DNA from: a virus
Virus record (IMG/VR): IMGVR_UViG_3300013130_000036
Location: 1-27,918 of that record
Reading direction: 5' to 3' (one strand)
DNA: 27,918 bases
In this document: positions 1 through 7,884 of the stretch, one piece after another
Position numbering within the stretch: the stretch's first letter is position 1
Layout: each line of letters starts with the position of its first letter
Position numbers and translations under genes: made by a program
Notes under the pieces: model-generated
Told to the model about the DNA's origin: nothing
What the model saw: the letters and a program-made list of their open reading frames with translations, nothing else
Databases searched by the model: none

Positions 1-226
1 CAGACACAGTGAATGTACTGTTAGCACCTGCGTTAATTACTTCTAGAATAAAATATGTAGTACCTGCTACTAAACCACCTACGCTGCTTGCTGGAATGAA
101 TGGCATACCTGCAATAATACCTAATGTGTCTAGATTTGCTGAAGTAGTTACTACTTCTGTTGAGGCATTTGTAGCAGTTAATGTAATAACGGCTTGTGCC
201 TTTGCGATTTTAAGTGGACGACCCAT
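1..226 (-). CDS. small virion-type protein, partial (C-terminus outside window)
   Basis: The reading frame opens at an ATG (226-224) and runs off the left edge. The visible N-terminus starts MGRPLKIAKAQAVITL and continues in a Thr/Ser/Val/Ala-rich, low-charge sequence, as in small beta-rich phage structural proteins; I do not recognise a named family. The start is well supported by an AGGAGA Shine-Dalgarno about 8 nt upstream. Transcription probably begins at the late-type octamer GATAAATA at 310-317, giving an unusually structured leader (see 247-303). A strong ribosome site plus a hairpin leader suggests high expression, as expected for a virion component. The structural role is inferred from composition and regulation only. 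Confidence 0.6.
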   Translation of the reverse strand, partial: MGRPLKIAKAQAVITLTATNASTEVVTTSANLDTLGIIAGMPFIPASSVGGLVAGTTYFILEVINAGANSTFTVS

Positions 227-246
227 TGTTTTGTTCTCCTGTATAG

Positions 247-303
247 CCGGGTTCTATCCGGTACGCGGCGGGAACCGCGTAAGTCACTAAAACTGATTAG
301 TGA
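247..303 (-). promoter_or_regulatory. structured 5' leader: two 7-bp hairpins plus a 4-bp one
   Basis: Three inverted repeats sit between the late box at 310-317 and the ATG at 226. They are TCACTAA/TTAGTGA (284-290/297-303, loop 6), TACGCGG/CCGCGTA (262-268/275-281, loop 6) and CCGG/CCGG (247-250/258-261). The two 7-bp hairpins are separated by 2 nt. The segment is strikingly GC-rich compared with its surroundings. It would form the very 5' end of the mRNA of the gene at 1-226. An mRNA-stabilising or translation-enhancing role is inferred. Confidence 0.65.
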
Positions 304-309
304 GCAATG

Positions 310-317
310 TATTTATC
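310..317 (-). promoter_or_regulatory. late-type promoter octamer GATAAATA
   Basis: On the minus strand this reads GATAAATAC, one mismatch from the T4 late consensus TATAAATA. It lies 83 nt upstream of the ATG at 226. The same GATAAATA occurs upstream of the genes starting at 4476, 6337, 9301 and 13605. Confidence 0.6.
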
Positions 318-351
318 GTTTTTACGTAATAATTACCTAGTTAATCTATTT

Positions 352-359
352 TATAAATA
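352..359 (+). promoter_or_regulatory. late promoter TATAAATA, perfect consensus
   Basis: An exact T4-type late octamer directly abuts the first ATG (360) of the plus-strand gene. Late transcription normally starts about 6 nt after the octamer, which places +1 at or next to the second ATG (366). The message would then be leaderless. Confidence 0.65.
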
Positions 360-1604
360 ATGCACATGTCGTTATTAAATGCTGATAATTATCCATATAT
401 TTTAACTTGGAATTGGGACGATTTAAATACTCCCAACCCTAATGAAAATAAAATAGAATATAGAAATAATTCTTTATTATTTCACATAAGAGACTGGACT
501 GATAAAGATTATTTTTATATAGAATTTTTGCACGGTGATGCATTTGTATATTATCCTATAAACACATTGATGGATGATAATACTTTTACTAAGTTAAAAC
601 AAGGAGAAATCACATTAGCTTTATGTAATAGCCACGAATGTTATCACACTGTAGTTCAATGGATATTCAAAGAAGTAATAAAGAAGCATGATATACCTAG
701 TAAAAATGTTTTATTAATAACAGAATCTGCAGACATATCTAGAGAAATAATATACGTATCTACTAAACTAGATTTAGAACCTTTTTTACATGAGACAGTA
801 TTTGAATTTGAAAAGAGTTCTCAGTGGGATGCAGAAGCTAATAAAATAAAACCTAAAACATTAGAATTTAAAACTTATGATAAAAAATTTCTATCATTTA
901 ATGGTTTCTATAGACCTCATAGAGCATCTTTATTGTTAATGTTATATGCAAAAAATCTAGAAAATAAAGGGTACTTAAGTTATAATTCATCTTCTATATT
1001 AAAGCCGACACCAGAAGAAAGCATATACTTTTTAAGTGAGATGGGTCAATCTAGCTCAGAATTTTTAGAATTGATAGAAAAAGGAAAAGAAAAATTTTTA
1101 AATACAGATATAATTAGATTAGATGATCCTAATTGGAACGCTAAGTACAGCATAGATAACCAAGTATATCAGTTTTATGAAAATACTTATTTCAGTGTAA
1201 TAACAGAAACTAATTGCACCCTACGATCATTGACTAATTATTTTTTAACTTGGGGCGGTGACACAGGAGTGGGCCGAGTAATCAGCGAAAAAACTTTTAG
1301 AACTATAGGTCTTAAGCATCCGTTTATATTATTAGCAGTACCTAAAACATTAGAATTATTAAGATCATTAGGTTATAAAACTTTTAATCCATTTATAGAT
1401 GAAAGTTATGATGATGAATTTGATGATGCTAAACGATTCGTTAAAATAATTGATGAGATAGAAAAACTTTGTAATTTAAATCATCAACAATTAGAAGAAT
1501 TTTTAATTAATTGTAAAAGTATTTGTGACTATAATTACAATGTTTTATTATCAAAAAAGAAATTTAATCACGTTATTCCATTAGAAAGGACATATTGGTT
1601 ATGA
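360..1604 (+). CDS. glycosyltransferase-like protein (hypothetical)
   Basis: This is a 414-aa protein, one of only two sizeable plus-strand genes. The C-terminal third has the layout YFSVITETN (about residue 280), then ISEKTFRTIGLKHPFILLAV (308-327), then LRSLGYKTFNPFIDESYD. The pattern 'S-E-K-x-h...h-x-P-h-h', followed by a segment ending in a conserved acidic 'DESYD', resembles the donor-binding end of GT-B glycosyltransferases such as exostosin and GT10 types. From memory, similar proteins are common and unannotated in aquatic T4-like phages. The neighbouring sugar epimerase, methyltransferase and DUF6165-like gene fit a surface-glycan role. Two starts are possible, 360 (MHMSLL) and 366 (MSLL); the late box at 352-359 favours 366. 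No Shine-Dalgarno is visible. The glycosyltransferase function is inference. Confidence 0.6.
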   Translation: MHMSLLNADNYPYILTWNWDDLNTPNPNENKIEYRNNSLLFHIRDWTDKDYFYIEFLHGDAFVYYPINTLMDDNTFTKLKQGEITLALCNSHECYHTVVQWIFKEVIKKHDIPSKNVLLITESADISREIIYVSTKLDLEPFLHETVFEFEKSSQWDAEANKIKPKTLEFKTYDKKFLSFNGFYRPHRASLLLMLYAKNLENKGYLSYNSSSILKPTPEESIYFLSEMGQSSSEFLELIEKGKEKFLNTDIIRLDDPNWNAKYSIDNQVYQFYENTYFSVITETNCTLRSLTNYFLTWGGDTGVGRVISEKTFRTIGLKHPFILLAVPKTLELLRSLGYKTFNPFIDESYDDEFDDAKRFVKIIDEIEKLCNLNHQQLEEFLINCKSICDYNYNVLLSKKKFNHVIPLERTYWL

Positions 1605-1717
1605 AAACACTTATAATATGCGGCGATTATCCCTTTCACACTAATAAACAAGATCAGATAGATTATTTTTTTACTACACTAGAAAATCATCTACTAAAAT
1701 ATAATTATATTTTATAA
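1601..1717 (+). CDS. 38-aa ORF, possible truncated gene remnant
   Basis: The ATG overlaps the stop of the preceding gene as ATGA, the usual sign of translational coupling. The product begins MKTLIICGDYPFHTNKQDQI and ends after 38 residues, inside the 3' end of the oppositely oriented gene at 1705-2070. The start resembles the first beta-strand and loop of a Rossmann- or SGNH-like protein (hydrophobic strand followed by CGDYPF), so it may be the stump of a once longer gene. No function can be assigned. Confidence 0.3.
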   Translation: MKTLIICGDYPFHTNKQDQIDYFFTTLENHLLKYNYIL

Positions 1718-2070
1718 ACGTCCCCATAATTCTTTTTTTCTTTTACAGGATCATTTAATATATCGGCCATCTTATTTTTAAGATGATATCGTTCTTCCAT
1801 TATGTCACGGACATATAATGCCCTGCGACCTATCTCTTCTAGTTCATATTTAGTATCAGCTTTCTTTTTCTTGAATTCGTCTTCAACTTCCCACACCTGT
1901 CTATGTACTTCATAAAGTCTGTCTAGATCGGATTGTATTAGATATAGGGGTAATTCTTTTATTTGGTCAGTATAAAAATCTAATTCTTCTTTATTATTAC
2001 CAATCTTATCAAATTTTAATTTGGCTATGCACCAACGATCTACAAGTTCTATTACAGGAAATTTATACAT
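1705..2070 (-). CDS. DUF6165-like protein
   Basis: A 121-aa, highly charged and mostly helical protein. Its pattern follows the DUF6165 family as I remember it. An N-terminal 'E-L-V-D-R..I..L K..K I' block (residues 8-23) is followed by 'LDRLYEVHRQVWEVEDEFKK' near residues 49-68 and a C-terminal 'R..Y..R..R..LKNKM..I....VKEKKNY' block. Members of that family often sit beside glycosyltransferase or LPS genes; their biochemical role is unknown. The ATG overlaps the end of the methyltransferase gene by 8 nt, so the two are probably co-translated. Family assignment is from pattern only. Confidence 0.5.
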   Translation of the reverse strand: MYKFPVIELVDRWCIAKLKFDKIGNNKEELDFYTDQIKELPLYLIQSDLDRLYEVHRQVWEVEDEFKKKKADTKYELEEIGRRALYVRDIMEERYHLKNKMADILNDPVKEKKNYGDVYKI

Positions 2071-3274
2071 GTATGACCTCTACTTTCGGAAAATATCTTA
2101 TAAACACATCATTCTTATTCTTACGTTTTTTCATAATATTGTCTTTTATCTCATTAAAAAAATTCCAAGCTAGTGGTATAAACATTACTTTATCATTATA
2201 TTTTAATGTATCTAACATTTCACTACCCATTACAGGTATGTCTGTGCCCGGAGTAAATAAATTTTGTTTTAATGGATTATCATCTATTATTACATCTAAT
2301 TTTATATCAGCGAAATTCAAGAGCGTATTACCTTTAGCTGCAGCCCCATAACCTATCAATTCATACCTTTCATTTTTGTAAAATTGAATAGTATTTTTAA
2401 GGTTTTTCATATTAATAATTATATTATTTTCCCAACTCTTATAGGTTTCTAATTGTAATAATTTATTTTCCATAGTTATTAGATTTTGTATGTAATATGG
2501 ATGTGCTATAGTTTTGCTTATAGCAAATACATAACTAGTACCGTGTATGGGCGTTTTGAATACATCGACTAGATTTAAACCAGCTCTTTTACATAACTCA
2601 TTCATACTATTGATATTAAAGAAATTGATATGTTCATGATATATCGTATCAAACTCGTTATTTAAAACCATGTCTGCTTGGCTAGTTTGTATCAATAACA
2701 ATGTATGGTCACTCATTATGTTTTTACAAGTTTCTAAAAATTGCAATGGATTAGGATTATGCGCAAAAACGTTTTGTGCTATAATAGAATCGAATATCAC
2801 ATTGAAAGATTCAGCAGAATTTTTGTTGAAATAATCACAAACTACCTTATGATTTTTGCTGCTTAACAAGTGTATATTTTCTGCAGGATCTATACCATAA
2901 GTATTATAACCTAATGATTTAAAACTATCAAGCTGCGTACCATCATTACAACCTATATCTAAAATATTATATGACTGTCTATCTATGACTTCATCTACCA
3001 ATCCAGCAAACCAATTGCTGTAATCTTTTAATGTTTTGCTTGTACCGCTCACATAAAGATAATTTTTATAAATGATTTTTGGATCTACTGTAGTGGTTAA
3101 TTGTAAATGAAAGCAATCAGTGCATAAATTTAATCCTAGGTCATATTTGTATTCATCTGACCCCAACGATTCTTTAAAGCTATTAGCTAAAGGCTGTTTC
3201 CCTAACTGTAATGATTTAGTAAGTTTTTTACTTCCGCAAGCTAGACAGTTATTATTAATATGTGTGTTATTCAT
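2063..3274 (-). CDS. SAM-dependent sugar C-methyltransferase (NovU/TylC3-like)
   Basis: A 403-aa protein with the three-part layout of nucleotide-sugar C-methyltransferases. The N-terminal zinc-binding domain (Methyltransf_13 type) has C10-x2-C13 and C51-x2-C54 and the typical 'LGKQPLANSF' segment. The central Rossmann domain has SAM motif I ILDIGCNDG (104-112), followed by 'QNVFAHN' and 'YHEHINFFN'. The C-terminal domain (Methyltransf_14 type) has GYGAAAKGNT and 'DDNPLKQNLFTPGTDIPV'. The length is normal for the family. These enzymes methylate keto-sugar nucleotides. The ATG overlaps the stop of the epimerase gene by 8 nt, so a shared pathway making a branched or methylated sugar is likely. 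The exact substrate cannot be read from sequence. Confidence 0.88.
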   Translation of the reverse strand: MNNTHINNNCLACGSKKLTKSLQLGKQPLANSFKESLGSDEYKYDLGLNLCTDCFHLQLTTTVDPKIIYKNYLYVSGTSKTLKDYSNWFAGLVDEVIDRQSYNILDIGCNDGTQLDSFKSLGYNTYGIDPAENIHLLSSKNHKVVCDYFNKNSAESFNVIFDSIIAQNVFAHNPNPLQFLETCKNIMSDHTLLLIQTSQADMVLNNEFDTIYHEHINFFNINSMNELCKRAGLNLVDVFKTPIHGTSYVFAISKTIAHPYYIQNLITMENKLLQLETYKSWENNIIINMKNLKNTIQFYKNERYELIGYGAAAKGNTLLNFADIKLDVIIDDNPLKQNLFTPGTDIPVMGSEMLDTLKYNDKVMFIPLAWNFFNEIKDNIMKKRKNKNDVFIRYFPKVEVIHV

Positions 3275-4169
3275 AATCTATAAATTTGTTTCTATTGGTA
3301 AAACTCGTATCTTCTACTTTGCTAGATAATTCCTGCACAATACTATCTATCGTCTGTGTAAATCTAAAATTAAAAGTTTCTATAAATTTAGTAGTATCCA
3401 TATCGAAGTCATATATTCCTTTTTGTTTTGGAGTTTCTACTACTTCTGTTCCAAAATAATTTGCCACGTAAGAACTAATATGACCTACACTATCTACAAA
3501 ACTAGCAAGATTATATATTCCGGCAACTGGATTTTGTATGATCTTATCTATAGCTAATGATATATCTGTTATACCCAATATTGGTCTTTTAATATCAGGG
3601 TTATTGACAAATAATTCACCTTCTAGTATGCTTTTTTTAGCCATACTATTAATCATTAATTCTTCTCTTGTGTTTGGGCTCCAGCCGTTCACTGTTCCAA
3701 AACGTAGACCTACTATATTATAATTGTTTTTAATAAAATTAGATGCATGTGTATCTAAAGTATATTTTGTGAGGTCGTAATTATTAATAGGCTTGAATAA
3801 TATCTGCTGATCTTCTTTAGCTCTTGAGCTAGTCAAACCATATACACTACCTGAGCTAGCGTAAATCAACAATTGTTTTTTATCTATTTTATTGACAAGA
3901 TTTATAAAATTATTAACATTGTTGTTCCAGCTTGAGAATACTGGACCATCACACATTTTTACTGAGGTATGCCCAGCCAATAATATAATTACATCATATT
4001 TTTTAATATCATCTATAGTCAAATCTCTATAATCTTTAATTTGATTAATTGTATGAGGTTTGTTAAACCAGCATATATCTATGCTATCAATATTGTATTT
4101 GGTATGGAGATCGTAGATTAATCGTGAGCCGATATACCCATTTCCCCCGATTACGAGGATATTTTTCAT
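3267..4169 (-). CDS. NAD-dependent epimerase/dehydratase (extended SDR)
   Basis: A 300-aa protein with the nucleotide-binding glycine motif GGNGYIG (residues 8-14), a conserved 'LLAGHTSV' strand end, the serine block YASSGSVYG (103-111) and catalytic YxxxK (Y131, K135). This is the extended short-chain dehydrogenase fold that acts on nucleotide sugars (epimerases, 4,6-dehydratases, reductases). It is slightly short for the family. It is first in a three-gene overlapping set with the C-methyltransferase and the DUF6165-like gene. The start has no Shine-Dalgarno. A weak late-like octamer, ATTAAATA (4176-4183), ends 6 nt before the ATG, so initiation may be leaderless. Substrate is unknown. Confidence 0.85.
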   Translation of the reverse strand: MKNILVIGGNGYIGSRLIYDLHTKYNIDSIDICWFNKPHTINQIKDYRDLTIDDIKKYDVIILLAGHTSVKMCDGPVFSSWNNNVNNFINLVNKIDKKQLLIYASSGSVYGLTSSRAKEDQQILFKPINNYDLTKYTLDTHASNFIKNNYNIVGLRFGTVNGWSPNTREELMINSMAKKSILEGELFVNNPDIKRPILGITDISLAIDKIIQNPVAGIYNLASFVDSVGHISSYVANYFGTEVVETPKQKGIYDFDMDTTKFIETFNFRFTQTIDSIVQELSSKVEDTSFTNRNKFIDYE

Positions 4170-4203
4170 ATCGGGTATTTAATATGTAAAAAGATTCTCT
4201 AAA

Positions 4204-4476
4204 TTATTCGCCAATTGGCATGCCGAGTTCAGTGACCGAAAATATGCCGGTACCACTGACAGCAATATATGCTATGTAATTTCCTTCGCCTACGATGAAA
4301 CTGTTATTAACTGTGTTTGCTGGAATAATCTCACAGGCTGTGAGATTTGCTGTGACCGTACTATTACCTACTGCTACAGCAATGGCGCTAGTAGTAGTTG
4401 AAATACGGACCTTATCAGTAGTTGCTACTGTTGTACGTTGACTTGATCCGCTAGGTGTGTAGATTGCTGCTGCCAT
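4204..4476 (-). CDS. small virion-type protein
   Basis: A 90-aa protein starting MAAAIYTPSGSSQRTTVATT, rich in Thr, Ser, Ala and Val and poor in charge, with a pattern of short beta strands. This resembles head-decoration or fibre-tip proteins, but I recognise no family. I chose the ATG at 4476 over an upstream in-frame TTG at 4503. The TTG lies inside the tail-fibre gene, whereas the ATG lies 5 nt after a GATAAATA late box (4482-4489). No Shine-Dalgarno is present. It is immediately downstream of the tail fibre, so a fibre-associated role is possible. Confidence 0.6.
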   Translation of the reverse strand: MAAAIYTPSGSSQRTTVATTDKVRISTTTSAIAVAVGNSTVTANLTACEIIPANTVNNSFIVGEGNYIAYIAVSGTGIFSVTELGMPIGE

Positions 4477-4481
4477 AATAT

Positions 4482-4489
4482 TATTTATC
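4482..4489 (-). promoter_or_regulatory. late-type octamer GATAAATA, 5 nt before ATG
   Basis: The octamer is followed by ATATT and then the ATG at 4476. The expected transcription start coincides with the start codon. The octamer overlaps the last nucleotides of neither gene, lying in the 13-nt gap between 4476 and 4490. Confidence 0.55.
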
Positions 4490-6337
4490 TTATAATCTAC
4501 CAACTACTACTTCGACAATACCTTCTTCCCCATCAAAGTTAGTTAGTGATTTACCTATCACTGTTCCCATTTTAGGTTCTGATGTTGCTGCTTTAGCGAA
4601 TCCGTCACCGGAACTAACCATCATGTCACCCTTATGTACTTTGCCCTTCACTTTACATGGTACACGACCTTGTAATGCTATAGTGACAGGATGATCACAT
4701 TTTATCATACCGTTCATTACGTAAGCAGGGTCGGCTGATACCACACCAGCAATTTTATTTGATTCAATACCTGCTAATGTAACTTCACATTCGCCACCAA
4801 AATCTAATACAGTGCCGGCTGGATAATGTTTGTCTGATGCATAGTATTCTGCTAAGTCAGCATATGTTGCTTGCAATCTTGAACCTGATGTTAGAATCCA
4901 GTTACCAGTTAAATTTCCTGATGTTGTATTAGCCCCAGTAGAAATTGTTGTTGTATTAAGAGTACCTGACACACTTAGTGATGTTAAAGTACCTACTGAT
5001 GTGATATTTGGTTGTGCGTTAGTAGTTAGTGTTCCGGTCAATAAACTTGCACCAAATGTACCGCTATTGGCATACACATTGCCTGCAGTTACATTTCCGG
5101 CTACTGCTAAACTTGTTAATGTACCGACGCTAGTGATATTTGGTTGTGCAGATGTAGTCAATGTACCGGAAATAAAATTCGCTGATATCAAATTTGCTCC
5201 AGAAACATTACTGACAACTATATTACCGGAAACGTTCATATTACCGGTTATGTTCGCTAGACCTGTTAATTTGAATATACTGTTAGTGAAATCATATACA
5301 AAATTTGTGCTACCGTCTAATAAACTTTTATTATTAAACTGTATCGTAGTATTGCTGCCACCAGCTAATGTACCGTTACCTAATGATAACAATGATACTA
5401 CTCTACCTCCCGGGACATAAACGTTTGCTGTGATAGAAGTATCACCTAAGGGAACAATATCCCCGTCAGAATTTTTTAATGTGATCCAAGTATTACCGAA
5501 ATCTTTACTATCCACAAAATAAACAGTATTAGCAAAAATACCTGAGGTATTTGAATTTAGATTACCAACAAATTGCACGGGATCATCGACATTAAATTGC
5601 GCAGCATCTACAACTAATACACGATCATTTGCTGGCTGAGTAGCTGTTGCTGCTGTATATGGAAAAGGTGTTAATCCGTAACTTATAATAGGTATAGTTA
5701 GGTCTAAATCTAGAAATAATTGAAACGTGTTTGCCGATATTACTTTAACATAATAACTGCTACCAGATAATAATTCTCCTACTGTACCTGGAGTGCCTAC
5801 ACCAGGTATATCAGTAATAGTTATTTGTGCGCTGTTTGTTAATAGGTTATCTTCTGTGGTAACAACAGTTGTTGCATTTTCTAGATTGCTTATATTAGAG
5901 TCCGGACTTAGAATTATATTTTCTACTAAAGATAATAATGCACCTTTTGGTTGCCAGCTTACATTGCCGGTACCGTCTGTTTCAAGAACATATCCTATAG
6001 TTCCGCCGCTGATCTTGAGATTGCTGACATCACCTAGGTCTATAAATCCGCCGGCTTCGCCGCCGCGATTTATCCAATTATTTCCATCATAAACTAATAC
6101 TTGTCCATTAGCTACAGTGACAGGATCTATCTCTAGATTGCCTACTGCGCCCTCAAGCTGTCCAAAAGATATTTCTGAATATGAGGTTAATACTTCAATA
6201 TTTTCGTTAGGATCTTCTTTACCAATGAATAGACGTTTTTCGTCGCTGGCAAATCCAAATTCTGCTTCGTCTAATTGTGGTAGATCGACTAAATCGCCCG
6301 CGCGTTGCTGTATTTTAGAAATCTGTATAATAGCCAT
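4490..6337 (-). CDS. tail fibre / receptor-binding structural protein
   Basis: A 615-aa protein. The first ~55 residues (IQISKIQQRAGD... then EFGFASDEKRLFIGKED) match the N-terminal fibre module that places 'E-h-x-h-A-x-D-x-x-x-L-h-I-G' after an 'I-Q-h-R-G' start, as in many phage fibre and tropism-determinant proteins. The middle is Gly/Thr/Asn/Val-rich beta-repeat shaft. It contains two copies of the AQPNITSVGTLTSL motif 44 residues apart. The last ~125 residues begin 'YADLAEYYASDKHYPAGTVL' and end 'GTVIGKSL..FDGEEGIVEVVVGRL'. This is a C-terminal domain seen in aquatic phage fibres and similar to intramolecular chaperone or peptidase G2-like ends. A late box GATAAATA sits 25 nt upstream. 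Host-receptor role is inferred. Confidence 0.8.
   Translation of the reverse strand: MAIIQISKIQQRAGDLVDLPQLDEAEFGFASDEKRLFIGKEDPNENIEVLTSYSEISFGQLEGAVGNLEIDPVTVANGQVLVYDGNNWINRGGEAGGFIDLGDVSNLKISGGTIGYVLETDGTGNVSWQPKGALLSLVENIILSPDSNISNLENATTVVTTEDNLLTNSAQITITDIPGVGTPGTVGELLSGSSYYVKVISANTFQLFLDLDLTIPIISYGLTPFPYTAATATQPANDRVLVVDAAQFNVDDPVQFVGNLNSNTSGIFANTVYFVDSKDFGNTWITLKNSDGDIVPLGDTSITANVYVPGGRVVSLLSLGNGTLAGGSNTTIQFNNKSLLDGSTNFVYDFTNSIFKLTGLANITGNMNVSGNIVVSNVSGANLISANFISGTLTTSAQPNITSVGTLTSLAVAGNVTAGNVYANSGTFGASLLTGTLTTNAQPNITSVGTLTSLSVSGTLNTTTISTGANTTSGNLTGNWILTSGSRLQATYADLAEYYASDKHYPAGTVLDFGGECEVTLAGIESNKIAGVVSADPAYVMNGMIKCDHPVTIALQGRVPCKVKGKVHKGDMMVSSGDGFAKAATSEPKMGTVIGKSLTNFDGEEGIVEVVVGRL
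4977..5172 (-). repeat. two-copy 132-nt-period repeat in the fibre shaft
   Basis: The tail-fibre gene encodes GTLTTSAQPNITSVGTLTSL and, 44 residues later, GTLTTNAQPNITSVGTLTSL. The DNA copies (for example gtgatatttggttgtgc at 5133 and at 5001) are 132 nt apart. They look like duplicated shaft modules, a normal route of fibre lengthening. Confidence 0.7.
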
Positions 6338-6362
6338 ATTATAAACTTACCGGTAATATAGC

Positions 6363-6370
6363 TATTTATC
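6363..6370 (-). promoter_or_regulatory. late-type octamer GATAAATA
   Basis: The octamer lies 25 nt upstream of the tail-fibre ATG at 6337. The short leader between them contains the 10-bp palindrome TTACCGGTAA. Confidence 0.6.
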
Positions 6371-6378
6371 ACATTGGG

Positions 6379-7071
6379 CTATAGGAATTGTTTATAATAT
6401 TGCTCTAGCTTTTGATACCATAACTCTGTATATTTGTCAAATTCTATGCCTTCTACAATGAATTCTTGGTATTGATTATCGGCGGAACACATAAAAACGA
6501 CACCCTTTCGTATCTTAGTGCCCCATACTTCGTTGTGCGCTAATGCATATGCGGCTAACTGCAAGAAGTAATCATCAATCCATTCACGCTTTTTAGGCTT
6601 GTTTGTCTGTTTATGGTCCATGATCGCTTGACTATTATCATGTATACCAACTAAGTCAGTAGTTCCTGCATAAACTTCAGGAAAATAAAGACTGACTTCT
6701 GTGCCCCAGAACTCCTGGCACTTGCTCAATCCTTGATCTATGATAGTTCGTGCCATTTGATGACTTTGTATGCTATAAGGGTTACTTCCGGGTTGTCCCA
6801 TGTCACCTGTCTTGATATGATTTTCAAGCCATTTGTGCATACGGGTTCCTCGACCCGCGGCCTCAGTAGTGATTTCTTTAGCTTTTTGCTCGCCTACGCG
6901 CTTGCGCCATTCGTGCAATGCTTGTTTTTTTTCTTCTGATTTAGTTGCATCTAATATCGTGGTGACACTGGGAACTGCAAATCCATCGGGAGTTAGATAT
7001 TTTCTTGAACCATTGACTGTTTCTCGTTTTAGTTCCTGATATTTAAATTTGTCTGGAATATAAATCAACAT
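6379..7071 (-). CDS. PD-(D/E)XK exonuclease, RecB/MGME1-like
   Basis: A 230-aa protein with the RecB-family nuclease pattern. It has an N-terminal 'VPSVTTIL' motif (about 33-40), 'RGTRMHKWLE' with His79, the acidic residue Asp139 in 'YAGTTDLVG', then D152-x-K154 in 'IMDHKQTNK', and finally the QLAAYALA helix. This arrangement matches Cas4/RecB-like and mitochondrial MGME1-like single-strand exonucleases common in aquatic T4-like phages. The likely role is DNA processing during replication or recombination. I start at the ATG 7071 because AAGG lies 4 nt before it; an in-frame GTG directly upstream is too close to that site. It is one of only two genes here ending in TAG. Confidence 0.8.
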   Translation of the reverse strand: MLIYIPDKFKYQELKRETVNGSRKYLTPDGFAVPSVTTILDATKSEEKKQALHEWRKRVGEQKAKEITTEAAGRGTRMHKWLENHIKTGDMGQPGSNPYSIQSHQMARTIIDQGLSKCQEFWGTEVSLYFPEVYAGTTDLVGIHDNSQAIMDHKQTNKPKKREWIDDYFLQLAAYALAHNEVWGTKIRKGVVFMCSADNQYQEFIVEGIEFDKYTELWYQKLEQYYKQFL

Positions 7072-7077
7072 CACACC

Positions 7078-7884
7078 TTAAAAATTTTGTACCCATGTAT
7101 TATACGTATGAGTTCTACCTGAATGTTTTGGAAAATAATCTCTAGCTTTGACGAAGGGTTCATTAACTACCTCAGGTAGTCCATACTGCTCAATCATGTT
7201 TTTATAAAAATGATCAGATATTATAGACATAGACTCAAGATTATCATGACCGCAAGGTAGTTTAGGAATAGCGCGAGTCAAAGTTGCCAAATCGCCTACA
7301 AAATTTTTATTTTTAACATTATAATAATATAAATTACTATAACTTTCTTTTACAAATTTAACAGGGTCTTCATCATATGTAGGCATATAATCACCTATCA
7401 TATTATTAATATTATAACAAGAAAATAATTGATTTATAGAAGCCCAGTTAATATGCTTTTTTCTTTCTACTATATTGTAGTCTAGGTGGATAACATATGA
7501 TTTACTGAATGAATCTATGTTGTCAAACTTTTCTTTTGATGCGCTATCAACCAGATCGGCGGCGCTTGCGCCCATATCAAGCCCTACAAATTCATTTACT
7601 TCTATACCTTGATGATATTTAAACCATTCTTCTCGACGAGTGGCATGCGATAATGCTATTACATAAAAAGGATGATTGTTATTTGATAAATCTTTATAAA
7701 AATATTCTATGGTTCTTCGGTAGATGCTATCATTACCGCTTCCACCAATACCTAGATTAACTATAGGCACGCCCAACCTATCTGCTAATAATCTAGGCCA
7801 ACCTTGTTCGTGTGGTTTTTCTAATCCTTGACAGTAAGTAAAACTACAACCTACAGTAACTAAGTGTGAAATCTTAAAACTCAT
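7078..7884 (-). CDS. SGNH-hydrolase-like protein 1
   Basis: A 268-aa protein opening with hydrophobic strand VTVGCSFTYCQG, the 'G-x-S' nucleophile block of SGNH/GDSL hydrolases. 'NLGIGGSGNDSIYRRTIEY' follows, corresponding to the Gly-containing block II, then 'VIALSHATRREEW' at the third strand. A C-terminal 'SDHFYKNMI' may supply the catalytic Asp-His. SGNH-like proteins recur in phage genomes and may deacylate or acylate surface glycans; the substrate is unknown. Its ATG overlaps the stop of the IscA gene as ATGA, which decides the start at 7884 rather than an upstream in-frame codon. A second SGNH-like protein lies at 18600-19364. Confidence 0.6.
   Translation of the reverse strand: MSFKISHLVTVGCSFTYCQGLEKPHEQGWPRLLADRLGVPIVNLGIGGSGNDSIYRRTIEYFYKDLSNNNHPFYVIALSHATRREEWFKYHQGIEVNEFVGLDMGASAADLVDSASKEKFDNIDSFSKSYVIHLDYNIVERKKHINWASINQLFSCYNINNMIGDYMPTYDEDPVKFVKESYSNLYYYNVKNKNFVGDLATLTRAIPKLPCGHDNLESMSIISDHFYKNMIEQYGLPEVVNEPFVKARDYFPKHSGRTHTYNTWVQNF

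Noticed and set aside
247-303. tRNA or riboswitch in the GC-rich leader
   Set aside because: The stems are separate simple hairpins; no cloverleaf, TPsiC-loop sequence or known riboswitch core is visible.
4170-4203. Terminator between the small virion gene and the epimerase gene
   Set aside because: There is a short T-run on the minus strand but no stem precedes it.
4977-5172. CRISPR-like or tandem repeat array
   Set aside because: There are only two diverged copies within a coding fibre shaft, so it is a protein-module duplication.
5001-6344. Open plus-strand frames opposite the tail-fibre gene
   Set aside because: They mirror the low-complexity Thr/Val/Asn coding of the fibre on the other strand and have no ribosome site.
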